A stretch of 64,000 nt of DNA from the NCBI RefSeq assembly GCF_000307855.1, contig NZ_AJLR01000120.1, positions 30,456 to 94,455 of the forward strand, in the 5' to 3' direction. Positions 53,423-61,896 of the stretch are shown here, piece after piece (the stretch's first letter is position 1; each line of letters starts with the position of its first letter). The translations under genes were made by a program, and so were the position numbers. The stretch is from Schinkia azotoformans LMG 9581 (lineage in GTDB: Bacteria; Bacillota; Bacilli; Bacillales; Bacillaceae_J). Under the pieces are notes generated by a model. It was not told the origin of the DNA, ran no database searches, and saw only the letters and a list, made by a program, of their open reading frames with translations.

Positions 53423-53917
53423 ATGGATGAAAAATTGAAAGCACATACACATGTACTTGATGTTGAAGGTATACTGAATTCCAAAGGATTATCATTACCG
53501 AACACACCCAAGCCGTCTGGGAATTATTTATTTTTAAATCAAGTTGGCAATGTTATTTATATGAGTGGAATTACTTGTAAATTCAATGGTGAAATAGCTT
53601 ATAAAGGTAAGGTTGGTAAAGACTTAACTATACAGGAAGGATACGAGGCAGCCAGAATCACGACGTTAAACCATTTAAGCATTTTAAAAGATTATCTGGG
53701 GGATTTTAATAAAATCGACAAGATTGTAAAAATAACAGGGTATGTAAACTGTGAACCAACTTTTACTCAAGTACCAGATGTAATAAATGGTACCTCAGAT
53801 TTACTAGTTGAGCTTTTTGGAGATAAAGGAAAACATGCACGTTGTGCAGTAGGTGTTGCCTCCTTACCAGGAAATGCAGCGGTTGAAACAGATATGATTG
53901 TATTATTAATAGATTGA
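53423..53917 (+). CDS. RidA-family enamine/imine deaminase
   Basis: 164 residues with the YjgF/YER057c/UK114 fold: 'LPNTPKPSGNYLFLNQVGNVIYMSGITCKFNG' (parts) near 22-55, 'EGYEAARITTLNHLSILKDYLGDFNKIDKIVKITGYVN' near 73, and the closing 'KGKHARCAVGVASLPGNAAVETDMIVLL' with the Arg of the active-site RxxxxxxxLP. RidA proteins hydrolyse imines from amine oxidation to ketone plus ammonia. ATG 53423 or TTG 53435 may be the start; AAGGATGG favours the latter. It supports a nitrogen-containing substrate for the regulon. Confidence 0.87.
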   Translation: MDEKLKAHTHVLDVEGILNSKGLSLPNTPKPSGNYLFLNQVGNVIYMSGITCKFNGEIAYKGKVGKDLTIQEGYEAARITTLNHLSILKDYLGDFNKIDKIVKITGYVNCEPTFTQVPDVINGTSDLLVELFGDKGKHARCAVGVASLPGNAAVETDMIVLLID

Positions 53918-53932
53918 GATGAAAACAGGATT

Positions 53933-54404
53933 GTGATGGCGGAATTGGCTAGTATTTCAGAAAGACGAATAGAACGATTAGTGAATCCGCAATTAAATGA
54001 TCTGCCAGCCTTCCTAAGTCCAGACCCAGGGCTTCAATCAGGAGCGATGATAATGCAATATACAGCCGCCTCATTAGTTTCAGTAAATAAAACACTTGCC
54101 CACCCATCCAGTGTCGATTCCATCCCTTCATCCGCAAACCAAGAAGACCACGTCAGCATGGGCACCATTGGAGCACGTCATGCCTATTCCATTATCGAAA
54201 ATGTCAGAAGGGTACTAGCGATTGAAATGATTTGTGCGATGCAGACCGTTGAATATCGCGGCATTGAAAAAATGTCTCCACTTACTAAAGCATTTTATAC
54301 AGAGGGGAGAGAAGTTGTTCCTTCTATTAGATAGAAGGGATCGAATTTTTTCAAAGGATATGGAGGCACTTGCAAAATGGTTGAAGGAGAAAAATCTATA
54401 TTGA
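53933..54404 (+). pseudogene. hutH: Histidine ammonia-lyase remnant (5' two thirds lost, frameshift near 3' end)
   Basis: The frame encodes '[26 protein letters not shown]', '[39 protein letters not shown]' (read in parts), the unmistakable C-terminal third of HutH. The MIO-forming Ala-Ser-Gly and about 365 N-terminal residues are absent. It stops at 54332-54334, but one base later the expected C-terminus continues in another frame ([19 protein letters not shown]...) to TGA 54402-54404, so an extra base causes a frameshift. Not functional. Confidence 0.85.
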
Positions 54405-54407
54405 CGA

Positions 54408-54434
54408 TAAAAAGCGAACTTTTGGTTCGCTTTT
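54408..54434. terminator. Terminator after the hutH remnant
   Basis: AAAAGCGAAC pairs with GTTCGCTTTT around a 5-base loop. Confidence 0.85.
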
Positions 54435-54486
54435 CATACTTTTCTCACAAAACGTACATAAACTCGCCATTTTTCAAACTCAATTA

Positions 54487-54529
54487 TGTGATGTTACTCA
54501 CGTTTATATAGTAGTTACCTTGATATAGT
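54487..54529 (+). promoter_or_regulatory. Fnr-type site and promoter of nosDLYF
   Basis: TGTGA-TGTTAC-TCACG (54487-54502) matches the Fnr/Crp consensus TGTGA-N6-TCACA with one deviation. A TATAGT -10 lies at 54524-54529; a start about 7 bases later puts the site near -41.5, the classical activator position. This predicts anaerobic induction. Confidence 0.65.
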
Positions 54530-54597
54530 TATTAAAAAGTATGCAGAACTTGTGCAGAAAGCGTGCAAATTTATAACTTTATAAAAAGGAGTCAGTT

Positions 54598-56031
54598 ATG
54601 AAATGGCCAACCTACTTTTTTTTATTGGTAACAGCTCTTTTCATTTTTAGTGGGAAAGCTGGAGCTGAAGAGTTCCGTGTAACAAATGAAAATGAATTGC
54701 AGATGGTATTGAAAACGGCGGCTGAAAACGATGCTATCAAGATTAAAAAAGGTATTTATCAAGGAAACTTCTCTGTGAACAAGCCGCTTACTATTAAAGG
54801 TGAAAAAGGGGTGATCATAAAAGGCCCTAACAAGGGTGATGTCATTACAATCAATGCGGATGATGTGGCTATTGAACACTTACAAATTGAAGGAAGCGGT
54901 TCACAGAATGCGGGCATTCATGTGAATGGAAATCGTAGTTCCATTAAAAATACGAAGATTTATGACGTCTTTCATGGAATTGTTCTAAAGAATAGTTACG
55001 GCCATCAAGTCGATGACAACATCATCACAAGCTACACAGATGATACTATTGTTCATAAAGGCCACGGAATTTATTTGATTGAAGCACCGCATTCCCACAT
55101 CAGGAATAATATTATTTTTGGTACGAATGATGGAGTTTATCTATCTTACTCAAATTTAAGTGAAATTAGTAGAAACACAGTTACCAATGTTAGGTATGGC
55201 ATTCACACGATGGATTCGGACGATGTGATTATTCATCAAAACCAATTGTCAAAGAGTCGTAATGGATTAATGCTTATGCAAAGTAAACGGCTATCCGTTA
55301 AAGAAAACTATCTATTTGCAAATACGACAATTGAAGGGGCTGGCCTCTTTCTATTTGATACATTTGATTCCCAAATCTCAATGAATATTGTCAAAAAAAA
55401 TAATAAAGGTATGTATCTTGAAAACGGGAAAAGAAATGAAATTTCATTTAATGAATTTGATCAAAATGACAAGGGAATGGAACTTGCCAAAGGTTCAGAG
55501 GATAATGGAATCTATTTGAATAATTTTTTAAATAATAATCAGCAAGTTATTACAGATAAAGAAAATGAAAACTTATTTAATCTTGAAGGTTTTGGGAACT
55601 ACTGGGATGATCAGCGTCATCTACATTTAGATCGGGATGAGCCAACGTTACATGCGTCTATTTATTCAACAAGGCCGGTACTACTAGAGGAATTCAATCG
55701 GCAAGGGACAAATAATTACGCCTATAAAAGTGGAGATGTTTTTTACCATTTAACGACAAAGGAACCTTATTTACAAATATTCTCTGGAAGTCCAGCGGTA
55801 GGGTTATGGAATACGATTGAACAATTTGTCCCTATCCCTTCCAAACAGTTCATTGTGGATGAAAATCCAATTCAAACACCGGTAGTGATTGACACTATGA
55901 TTGAGCAAAAAGTAATGAAGAATGATGGGGAAAATGCAGTAGATCTTGAAAAGAGTGGATTTTTCCTAGTATTTATGTCTATCAGTTTCTTAACATTATG
56001 GTATACGAGGAGAATGAAAAATGATGCGTAA
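54598..56031 (+). CDS. nosD: NosD, periplasmic beta-helix protein for nitrous oxide reductase maturation
   Basis: 477 residues. Signal peptide (1-23, cut after KAGA), then right-handed beta-helix repeats of the NosD/CASH type ('NNIIFGTNDGVYLSYSNLSEISRNTV', 'NKGMYLENGKRNEISFNEF'), and a C-terminal membrane helix (about 455-472) before a basic tail. NosD works with the NosYF ABC transporter to deliver a sulfur species for the Cu(Z) site. AAAAGGAG precedes the ATG. It overlaps nosL by 11 bases. Confidence 0.9.
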   Translation: MKWPTYFFLLVTALFIFSGKAGAEEFRVTNENELQMVLKTAAENDAIKIKKGIYQGNFSVNKPLTIKGEKGVIIKGPNKGDVITINADDVAIEHLQIEGSGSQNAGIHVNGNRSSIKNTKIYDVFHGIVLKNSYGHQVDDNIITSYTDDTIVHKGHGIYLIEAPHSHIRNNIIFGTNDGVYLSYSNLSEISRNTVTNVRYGIHTMDSDDVIIHQNQLSKSRNGLMLMQSKRLSVKENYLFANTTIEGAGLFLFDTFDSQISMNIVKKNNKGMYLENGKRNEISFNEFDQNDKGMELAKGSEDNGIYLNNFLNNNQQVITDKENENLFNLEGFGNYWDDQRHLHLDRDEPTLHASIYSTRPVLLEEFNRQGTNNYAYKSGDVFYHLTTKEPYLQIFSGSPAVGLWNTIEQFVPIPSKQFIVDENPIQTPVVIDTMIEQKVMKNDGENAVDLEKSGFFLVFMSISFLTLWYTRRMKNDA

Positions 56032-56527
56032 ACTTTTCTGTGTAATATTGCTTTTATTTGTGATAGTAGCAGGATGCTCAAGCCAAGATGCTTTTAAGCC
56101 GCAGCCAATTGATACCAATGTTGATGGTTGTGACGAGTGTCATATGGGGATACAGGATGTAAAAGCATCAAGTGAAGTTATATTGAAAGACGGCACACCA
56201 AAGAAGTTTGACGATATCGGCTGTATGGTTCTTTTTATAAAAGATCACGAGGAAGAGGTTGCCAATGTTTTTGTTCATGATTACTTGACTAGTGAATGGA
56301 TTGACATGAACAACGCTGTTTTTATTCAAGGCAGTAAGATAAAGTCTCCAATGAATTACGATTTTGTAGCCTTCTCATTTGCAGAAGAGGCAAAAGCTTT
56401 CCAAGCTGAAAATGGAGGAGAATTGTATACTCCTGGAGACGTCCTTAAAGCTGATGTTCAAGCATTAAAGGATGCAGGGCACGGTTCTGATGCCGGGGTC
56501 GGTCATGAGGCTGAACATAACATGTAA
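56021..56527 (+). CDS. nosL: NosL, copper-binding lipoprotein
   Basis: 168 residues. A lipoprotein signal ends in 'VIVAGCSS' (lipobox Cys19-20). The metal motif 'CDECHMGI' near 43-50 matches the conserved C-x2-C-x-M of NosL. 'FDDIGCMVLFIKDH' and 'MNYDFVAFSFAEEAKAF' follow as in the family; the tail is His- and acid-rich (GHGSDAGVGHEAEH), suitable for metal binding. It is the copper donor or chaperone for NosZ. Confidence 0.9.
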   Translation: MMRKLFCVILLLFVIVAGCSSQDAFKPQPIDTNVDGCDECHMGIQDVKASSEVILKDGTPKKFDDIGCMVLFIKDHEEEVANVFVHDYLTSEWIDMNNAVFIQGSKIKSPMNYDFVAFSFAEEAKAFQAENGGELYTPGDVLKADVQALKDAGHGSDAGVGHEAEHNM

Positions 56528-56564
56528 AAAGTAAAACAAGTCCGATTATGAAGGATGATTATAC

Positions 56565-57530
56565 ATGAAAAATTTAAAAACGTTGAACTCAATGACATTG
56601 TATGAATTACGACTTTTGTTGCGGAGTAAATGGCTTCTTAATTTTATGATTCTACTTCTTTTAATGGCCGCTCTCTTTTATTTCTATGGTTTGAAGTCGC
56701 TAGATGCGGACCCGAGTGAAGTGAAGTATGGTCTTTCTTCGATCTCATCGAGTATTGATACAGGCTCAATCGATCCTTCCTTTTTTGGACTGGAAGAAAT
56801 GGCTTCCGATGAGCCCGGTGATTCCAATAATGGGAAGGCTGGATATGATCGTGCCATTGCGATGCTAATGAATTTATCATTGTGGGTGCTCCCTATCATT
56901 TGTTTAATACTTGGTACAAATGCAATTGTCGCTGATAAAGAGGATGGAAGGTTAGCCCTTTACCATACTTATCAGATGCCATTTTTCTATTATTTGCTTA
57001 GTAAATTTACAGCTCTTTGTATCTCAATGCTGGTTGCGTTAGGAATTTCCTACGGGTTATTTGGAATGGTCATCGCTTTTACCACCGATGGGGCACAGTT
57101 TAACTTTTTTACAACCTTTTTCTTATTAAATATTTTTCTAATCATCATTTTTTCAGCATTATCAGTGTTGGTTGGTTCAATTAGTATGACTAGAATGCAA
57201 GGTCTGTCTTATGCATTATGTGTATGGAGTTTTCTTGTTATTGGTTATGAATTTATTATTTTTTCAATTATAGATTGGATTCCATATGCGCAAAAGTTAA
57301 ATAGCATGCTTGTTCTAGTACTTTCTAATCCAATTGAATCATTACGTGTCTGGTCCATCACGAAGCTTAATGCGGATTATATATTTGGTCCTGAATATTT
57401 ACTGATTCATAAGTGGGGGCAGGATGGAAGTTTAACTAATTATGTGATCCTATCATCTGTGCTCATGATTGTAATTTCATTAGTTCTTGCTAATTTTACA
57501 ATCAAAAAAAGGAGGGAGCGCATTGGCTAA
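56565..57530 (+). CDS. nosY: NosY, ABC transporter permease
   Basis: 321 residues: ABC-2-type permease with one N-terminal helix (about 24-44), an extracellular loop rich in Ser/Asp (50-100) and five further helices. The cytoplasmic 'ADKEDGRLALYHTYQMPFFYYLLSKFTALCIS' near 125 (coupling region) fits NosY. It forms the membrane part of the NosDFY complex. GAAGGATG precedes the ATG; the end overlaps nosF by 8 bases. Confidence 0.88.
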   Translation: MKNLKTLNSMTLYELRLLLRSKWLLNFMILLLLMAALFYFYGLKSLDADPSEVKYGLSSISSSIDTGSIDPSFFGLEEMASDEPGDSNNGKAGYDRAIAMLMNLSLWVLPIICLILGTNAIVADKEDGRLALYHTYQMPFFYYLLSKFTALCISMLVALGISYGLFGMVIAFTTDGAQFNFFTTFFLLNIFLIIIFSALSVLVGSISMTRMQGLSYALCVWSFLVIGYEFIIFSIIDWIPYAQKLNSMLVLVLSNPIESLRVWSITKLNADYIFGPEYLLIHKWGQDGSLTNYVILSSVLMIVISLVLANFTIKKRRERIG

Positions 57531-58236
57531 TCCAACTATCGTTCTTAAAGCTCAAAACTTATCCAAGACCTACGGGAAAAAACAAGTGTTATCTTCTACT
57601 GACCTTTCCATAAATAAAGGAGAATGTGTTGTTTTTTGCGGAGGGAATGGGGCTGGAAAGAGTACCTTAATTAAACTGCTAACCGGAATTGAGAAACCAT
57701 CATCTGGCATATTCCAATTTCTTACTTCAAAGAAAAAAAGTTTTGGCTATATGCCCGATCATATGAATTTTCCGGGAGAATTGTCTCCTATTGAAGTATT
57801 AATGTATTATCGTACATTTGTGGATGCAAGCAAGGAGAAGATGATGGAAGTCATAAAAAAAGTAGGTTTATGGGAAGTACGCAACCAAAAAATTAGTTCA
57901 TTTTCAAAAGGAATGTCACAGCGTGTTAATCTAGCACAAGCACTTTTGTCCGATGTAGATGTTTACATCTTTGATGAACCTACGAATGGGCTAGATCCTT
58001 ATTGGGTTATTGAATTTAAGAATATCATTAAAGATCTAACTAATAATGGAAAAACAGTGATTTTAAGTAGCCATATTATGAGAGATGTGGCCGAAATCTC
58101 CGATCGCGTTTTCATAATATTTGAAGGTCAGGTAAAAGAAAGTGGCAGCCTCGAAGAAATTTATGAAAAATACGCAACACAAACGTTGGAGGAAGTTTTT
58201 CTTAAATTACTCGAAAAGTCACATAGTGTTGCATAA
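57523..58236 (+). CDS. nosF: NosF, ABC transporter ATPase
   Basis: 237 residues from TTG 57523, chosen because AAAAAGGAGGGAG lies 5-8 bases upstream. Walker A 'CGGNGAGKST' near 39, signature 'FSKGMSQRVNLAQ' near 130, Walker B 'VYIFDEPTNGLDP' near 150, H-loop 'LSSHIM' near 183. It is the ATPase of NosDFY. A short terminator follows the stop. nosZ is not in the window. Confidence 0.9.
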   Translation: MANPTIVLKAQNLSKTYGKKQVLSSTDLSINKGECVVFCGGNGAGKSTLIKLLTGIEKPSSGIFQFLTSKKKSFGYMPDHMNFPGELSPIEVLMYYRTFVDASKEKMMEVIKKVGLWEVRNQKISSFSKGMSQRVNLAQALLSDVDVYIFDEPTNGLDPYWVIEFKNIIKDLTNNGKTVILSSHIMRDVAEISDRVFIIFEGQVKESGSLEEIYEKYATQTLEEVFLKLLEKSHSVA

Positions 58237-58259
58237 GGGACAAAATGTCCCTTTTATTT
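58235..58259 (+). terminator. Terminator after nosF
   Basis: AAGGGACA pairs with TGTCCCTT around a 3-base loop, followed by TTATTT. Confidence 0.75.
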
Positions 58260-58332
58260 GTTTGATTATTATATTTTTAATAAACTTTAGTTTATAATAT
58301 AGTAAGTGAAACAAATGAAAGGGATGTCGGTC

Positions 58333-58518
58333 ATGTTTGAAATGTATTTTCCTGATAATAAATTGGAATATATTCCGGCTTTTATGATGGTATTAATCTT
58401 TGTTCTTCTAACTTTTTTAGCTATCAACCAAATCATTAAGTTTTCTAAAAAAGAAGAAGAAAAAGCAAGGATGCTAGAAAAGCAGATTATGGAGAATAAG
58501 CTAGAAAGTCATAAATAA
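58333..58518 (+). CDS. Small single-helix membrane protein
   Basis: 61 residues from ATG 58333 (AAAGGGATG upstream). One membrane helix (about 13-33, 'IPAFMMVLIFVLLTFLAI') and a charged helical C-terminus ('FSKKEEEKARMLEKQIMENKL'). It has a TATAAT element about 40 bases before the frame and follows nosF directly. I do not recognise it; it might be an accessory of the nos system, but the separate promoter and terminator argue for independence. Confidence 0.6.
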   Translation: MFEMYFPDNKLEYIPAFMMVLIFVLLTFLAINQIIKFSKKEEEKARMLEKQIMENKLESHK

Positions 58519-58568
58519 ATCATTGTGAAAAGCAGAATAAAACCATAAATATATTATGTAAACTAGGT

Positions 58569-58604
58569 TATAAAGTCGAAGTGCTCGGCACTTCGACTTT
58601 ATAA
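58569..58604. terminator. Bidirectional terminator (hairpin shared with 15443-15478)
   Basis: TTATAAAGTCGAAGTGC and its complement form a long, nearly perfect stem. The core repeats the terminator at 15.4 kb. It includes the stop codon of the DUF4173 gene. Confidence 0.82.
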
Positions 58605-60056
58605 ATCCAAATCCCCAAGCATTTTATAAACTTTATCTCTAGTAAAATTACGTGACTGCCAAGCATCGCTCGTTAATATTTCTCTTTCTCGCTTTCGCTC
58701 TTTAAGCAACGTTTCCAAACCTGGAACATTCGGATTTTTCTCGTAAAGCTCAATCAGTCCAAGAATACCAGTAGAAGAAAATTGGTTTAAATAGTGGATG
58801 TCAATTTTTCCTGTTTCCTCATAGCGGGCTATGTTTTGCTTCACAACAATCCAATCGAGATTGACGGTATTGATACCGACATAATAGACGAGTGCTGCGA
58901 TAAAATAAAAATGAAACAAGGAAAGCTGCTCAAGCCAAATCTTCACAAGCGTATAGGCAAGGATAAACATAAGAAAAATCATGAAAGAATGGACTAGCAC
59001 TCTCAAAAAGGTAAAACCATATGCATCCTCATACATCAACATTCTCATGAAGGCAGATATTAGAATAACACTACTTGATAAAACAAGAACAGTTAGAGTA
59101 AAACGGATTGCTTTTTTTAGAAATCCTAGAACTAGCTTCGTGGAATATATAACAGCGACAGTCACTGTTAGATTAATCATCGTCACAAAAAGTAACTCGA
59201 AAAATCCGCGCCGTGCATATTCCGCATAAGTGAAGCCGTCTTCAAGCGTCCCACTGAAAAAATATTTGAATTGGACAGCGACAAACAGGATGTACACCAA
59301 GTCTAAAAGTAATAGAACCGTCAATGTTATGACCCCATCCATTGAAAGGGGCTTGATCATCCCATCCTTTTGAATCATTTCCACTTTTCTTTGTAAAAGC
59401 ACCTGCAAAAAGCCGAAAAATAGAAAAGTAATAATAACAATGATAATAAAACGAATAACAAGATCGCCTCTGAAGGTCATAAAATTCGGGATATTGGTTA
59501 AAATTCTTGCAAATTGAGTATCAGCTTTCATTAACAAATTAATAATGATAAATAAAAATGGAACAGAGATTCCGATCCCAATTAAAATCTTTTTCCAAAC
59601 ATCAAAACGCTTCGTATTATTTCCGCTTTTTGATAGCTTGGACGTATATTTTATAAAGGTTGCATTATAACGGATCCCGTCAACTAGGCGACGTAGGGTG
59701 TAAAAAACAAAATTGAAATTACTCCATTCGAATTTTTTCGGAGAAGTAACTAAAATAAGATGAAAAATAACAAGCGCTGGAATGACCAGAACATTTAATA
59801 AGTAAAACAGAGCCGTATCATATGTGTAATAGCCGGCGGCCAAAATCCATATCGAAATTAATAGCAAATAACCAAAACGTTGATGAGAAAATGAAAACGA
59901 ACGAAATCTCCAAAAAAATAACGAATAAAAGCAAACGATAAACACAAAATAGGAGATGCCAATCTGAAACCTAAAGAACGATTCTTCCGCGACTATTCCA
60001 ACAAGAAAACATAAAAATAAAAAAATCCAATCTTTCTTCTCTGTTTTAAACTCCAT
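58599..60056 (-). CDS. DUF4173-family membrane protein
   Basis: 485 residues with about 12 hydrophobic helices in two blocks, separated by 'YNATFIKYTSKLSKSGNNTKRFDVWKKILIG', and a soluble C-terminal tail (about 400-485, 'YLNQFSSTGILGLIELYEKNPNVPGLETLLKERKREREILT' in parts). The arrangement matches DUF4173/DUF4153-like proteins that accompany PadR-HAAS genes. Function unknown. A ribosome binding site GGAGGG precedes the ATG. Downstream of the HAAS gene on the same strand. Confidence 0.75.
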   Translation of the reverse strand: MEFKTEKKDWIFLFLCFLVGIVAEESFFRFQIGISYFVFIVCFYSLFFWRFRSFSFSHQRFGYLLLISIWILAAGYYTYDTALFYLLNVLVIPALVIFHLILVTSPKKFEWSNFNFVFYTLRRLVDGIRYNATFIKYTSKLSKSGNNTKRFDVWKKILIGIGISVPFLFIIINLLMKADTQFARILTNIPNFMTFRGDLVIRFIIIVIITFLFFGFLQVLLQRKVEMIQKDGMIKPLSMDGVITLTVLLLLDLVYILFVAVQFKYFFSGTLEDGFTYAEYARRGFFELLFVTMINLTVTVAVIYSTKLVLGFLKKAIRFTLTVLVLSSSVILISAFMRMLMYEDAYGFTFLRVLVHSFMIFLMFILAYTLVKIWLEQLSLFHFYFIAALVYYVGINTVNLDWIVVKQNIARYEETGKIDIHYLNQFSSTGILGLIELYEKNPNVPGLETLLKERKREREILTSDAWQSRNFTRDKVYKMLGDLDL

Positions 60057-60125
60057 TTCAATCCCTCCAAAATCCTAAATAGGAATTCTATATACATAGT
60101 TTATCTATGTATATAGCTAAAAAAA

Positions 60126-60764
60126 TTACACAGAAGCTTTCTTACCCCATCTGTAGCTTATCAAACATAAAGGGTACAGCAGTATGGTAAGGAAAATACA
60201 TAACCCAATAAATGTTTCTGTCAACAATGGATGGAACCATTCTCGTGGTATGATCTTGAAAACCGTTAAAAACATCAAGGTCAAATTCGGCACTAATGCT
60301 AATATAAAAGTTCGTTTTAATACTTTCTTGCCTTTATGTCCAAAACCTTTCCCTATTTCATAACCAAGCAATGCCCAAAACACCATGTAAATCAGAGCAA
60401 TCAAGATAGGAATGGACGTCAACTGATTCCATAGTCCTTTCAACCAAGTCCAATCGAATACATTATGGGCAAGGGTTAGTATGGCCCCTCCGCCAAAGAA
60501 AAAAATATTGACTGAAATAAATAACCATTTCATATTGCTTGGTGTAACAGAAAGCTCTTCCTCCCATATTGCAGCAATTTCATCGGGTGTGCCAAACCTT
60601 TGGAAAACTTTGTCCTGTACTTCAGCTTCATTTTCTATGTTGAGGAACTCAATTAGGAGTTCCTCAAGATGGGCTTCATATTCCTGTAAAATCGATTCCT
60701 TCTCCGGATGATTGCCAAGGCAAGAATTAAGTTCGGTTAGGAAATCATTCTTCAGCCGTTCCAT
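60126..60764 (-). CDS. HAAS-domain membrane protein (DUF1700 type)
   Basis: 212 residues. The N-terminal HAAS helical domain '[33 protein letters not shown]' and '[18 protein letters not shown]' (1-75) is followed by four membrane helices. HAAS proteins are anti-activity or signalling modules linked to PadR regulators. The start overlaps the PadR gene by 20 bases, a standard pair; the combination senses or transmits envelope signals in an unknown way. Confidence 0.85.
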   Translation of the reverse strand: MERLKNDFLTELNSCLGNHPEKESILQEYEAHLEELLIEFLNIENEAEVQDKVFQRFGTPDEIAAIWEEELSVTPSNMKWLFISVNIFFFGGGAILTLAHNVFDWTWLKGLWNQLTSIPILIALIYMVFWALLGYEIGKGFGHKGKKVLKRTFILALVPNLTLMFLTVFKIIPREWFHPLLTETFIGLCIFLTILLYPLCLISYRWGKKASV

Positions 60765-61092
60765 GTTTTTTTCTCCCTAATACCGTATTGATCACTGAAA
60801 CAAAGTCGTTCCATTCTTGGGTTTTTTCTTCTAACATCTCTCTTCCGGCTTCGGTAATCTTGTAATATTTACGGGCTGGACCTTTTTCTTGCTCCTGCCA
60901 ATAGCATTCAATATATTCCTGCTTTTCAAGCTTATGTAGTGCTGGATACAATGTTCCTTCCTTTACAGAAAACCCATTATCGCTGCGCTTTTCTAATTCT
61001 TTCACTAGCTCGTAGCCGTACATATTTCTTTCATCGAGCAGTTGAAGCAATAAAAGGGATGTACTTCCTTTTACCAATTCACGATTAAACAT
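60745..61092 (-). CDS. PadR-family transcriptional regulator
   Basis: 115 residues: winged helix '[75 protein letters not shown]' (in parts) with the conserved [11 protein letters not shown] and RKYYKIT blocks. Short PadR-s1 type. It probably represses its own operon with the HAAS and DUF4173 genes. The upstream region has a TATAGA/TACCTA rich inverted element near 61105-61125 (CTACCTAGAGTTTTTAGGTA), a likely operator. Confidence 0.92.
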   Translation of the reverse strand: MFNRELVKGSTSLLLLQLLDERNMYGYELVKELEKRSDNGFSVKEGTLYPALHKLEKQEYIECYWQEQEKGPARKYYKITEAGREMLEEKTQEWNDFVSVINTVLGRKKHGTAEE

Positions 61093-61104
61093 ACTTTCAC
61101 CTAC

Positions 61105-61122
61105 CTAGAGTTTTTAGGTATA
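61105..61122. promoter_or_regulatory. Candidate PadR operator
   Basis: TACCTAGAGTTTTTAGGTA contains arms TACCTA and TAGGTA separated by 7 bases, immediately upstream of the PadR gene. PadR-type repressors bind such AT-rich repeats. Confidence 0.4.
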
Positions 61123-61260
61123 TAGAGATTCTATAATTTATCCAATAATTTGTAAAGATTAAAAATGGAATTCAAGTAGAAAATTGATGAGAGTATTTTT
61201 AAAATGTAAAATAAGCAGTAAAGAAAATTGCAAATATTTTTACGAAGGGAAAAGGAGAAA

Positions 61261-61896
61261 ATGAATTTTGTTGATTTAATAAAAGAAAACTATATAGTTG
61301 CAATCATTCGAGGTATTGAAAAAAAGGATATCATTCCTGTTGCTGAAGCACTATATAAAGGGGGCATCAAGCTCGTAGAGGTCACCATGAATACAGATGG
61401 AGCAGTAGAAATGATTTCGATGTTAAATAAAAAATTCGGTAAAGAGTTATACATTGGGGCAGGAACAGTTCTTGACGTTGCAGAAGCAGAAAAAGCAATC
61501 GCCGCAGGTGCTAAGTATTTTGTTACTCCAAACGTAGATGAAGAGATTATCAGATATGCATTAGAGCATAATATCGGTATTCTTCCAGGAGTTATGACTC
61601 CTACAGAAGTTGTACAGGCGTATAAAGCTGGAGCGAAAATTGTTAAAGTGTTTCCAACCAGTATTTTAGGAAGTAGCTATATTAAAGAATTACAGGGGCC
61701 GTTATCCCATATTCCAATGGTTGCAGTGGGTGGAGTACGCCCTGAAAATGTCATTGATTTTATAAAAGCAGGGGCAGTTGGAATAGGAGTTGGTGGCAGT
61801 TTAATTGATAAAGCTGCGATTGCAAGCAGTAACTTTGAAAGTATTACTAAAAAAGCGGAATTATTGTTGCGGAAAATTAGGGAAGCTACAATCTAA
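61261..61896 (+). CDS. eda: KDPG/KHG aldolase (bifunctional)
   Basis: 211 residues from ATG 61261 (GAAGGGAAAAGGAG upstream; an in-frame TTG 33 bases earlier has no site). 'LVEVTMNTDGA' near 38 carries the catalytic Glu, 'GAGTVLD' near 73, and the Schiff-base Lys lies in 'AKIVKVFPTS' near 130; 'AVGGVRPENV' closes the barrel. It cleaves 2-keto-3-deoxy-6-phosphogluconate and 4-hydroxy-2-oxoglutarate. No kinase or dehydratase partner is adjacent. Confidence 0.92.
   Translation: MNFVDLIKENYIVAIIRGIEKKDIIPVAEALYKGGIKLVEVTMNTDGAVEMISMLNKKFGKELYIGAGTVLDVAEAEKAIAAGAKYFVTPNVDEEIIRYALEHNIGILPGVMTPTEVVQAYKAGAKIVKVFPTSILGSSYIKELQGPLSHIPMVAVGGVRPENVIDFIKAGAVGIGVGGSLIDKAAIASSNFESITKKAELLLRKIREATI

Noticed and set aside
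55995..56006. GTATAC-containing string near the end of nosD
   Set aside because: It lies inside the coding sequence for LWYTRR, lacks the flanking symmetry and has no start codon of the regulon nearby.
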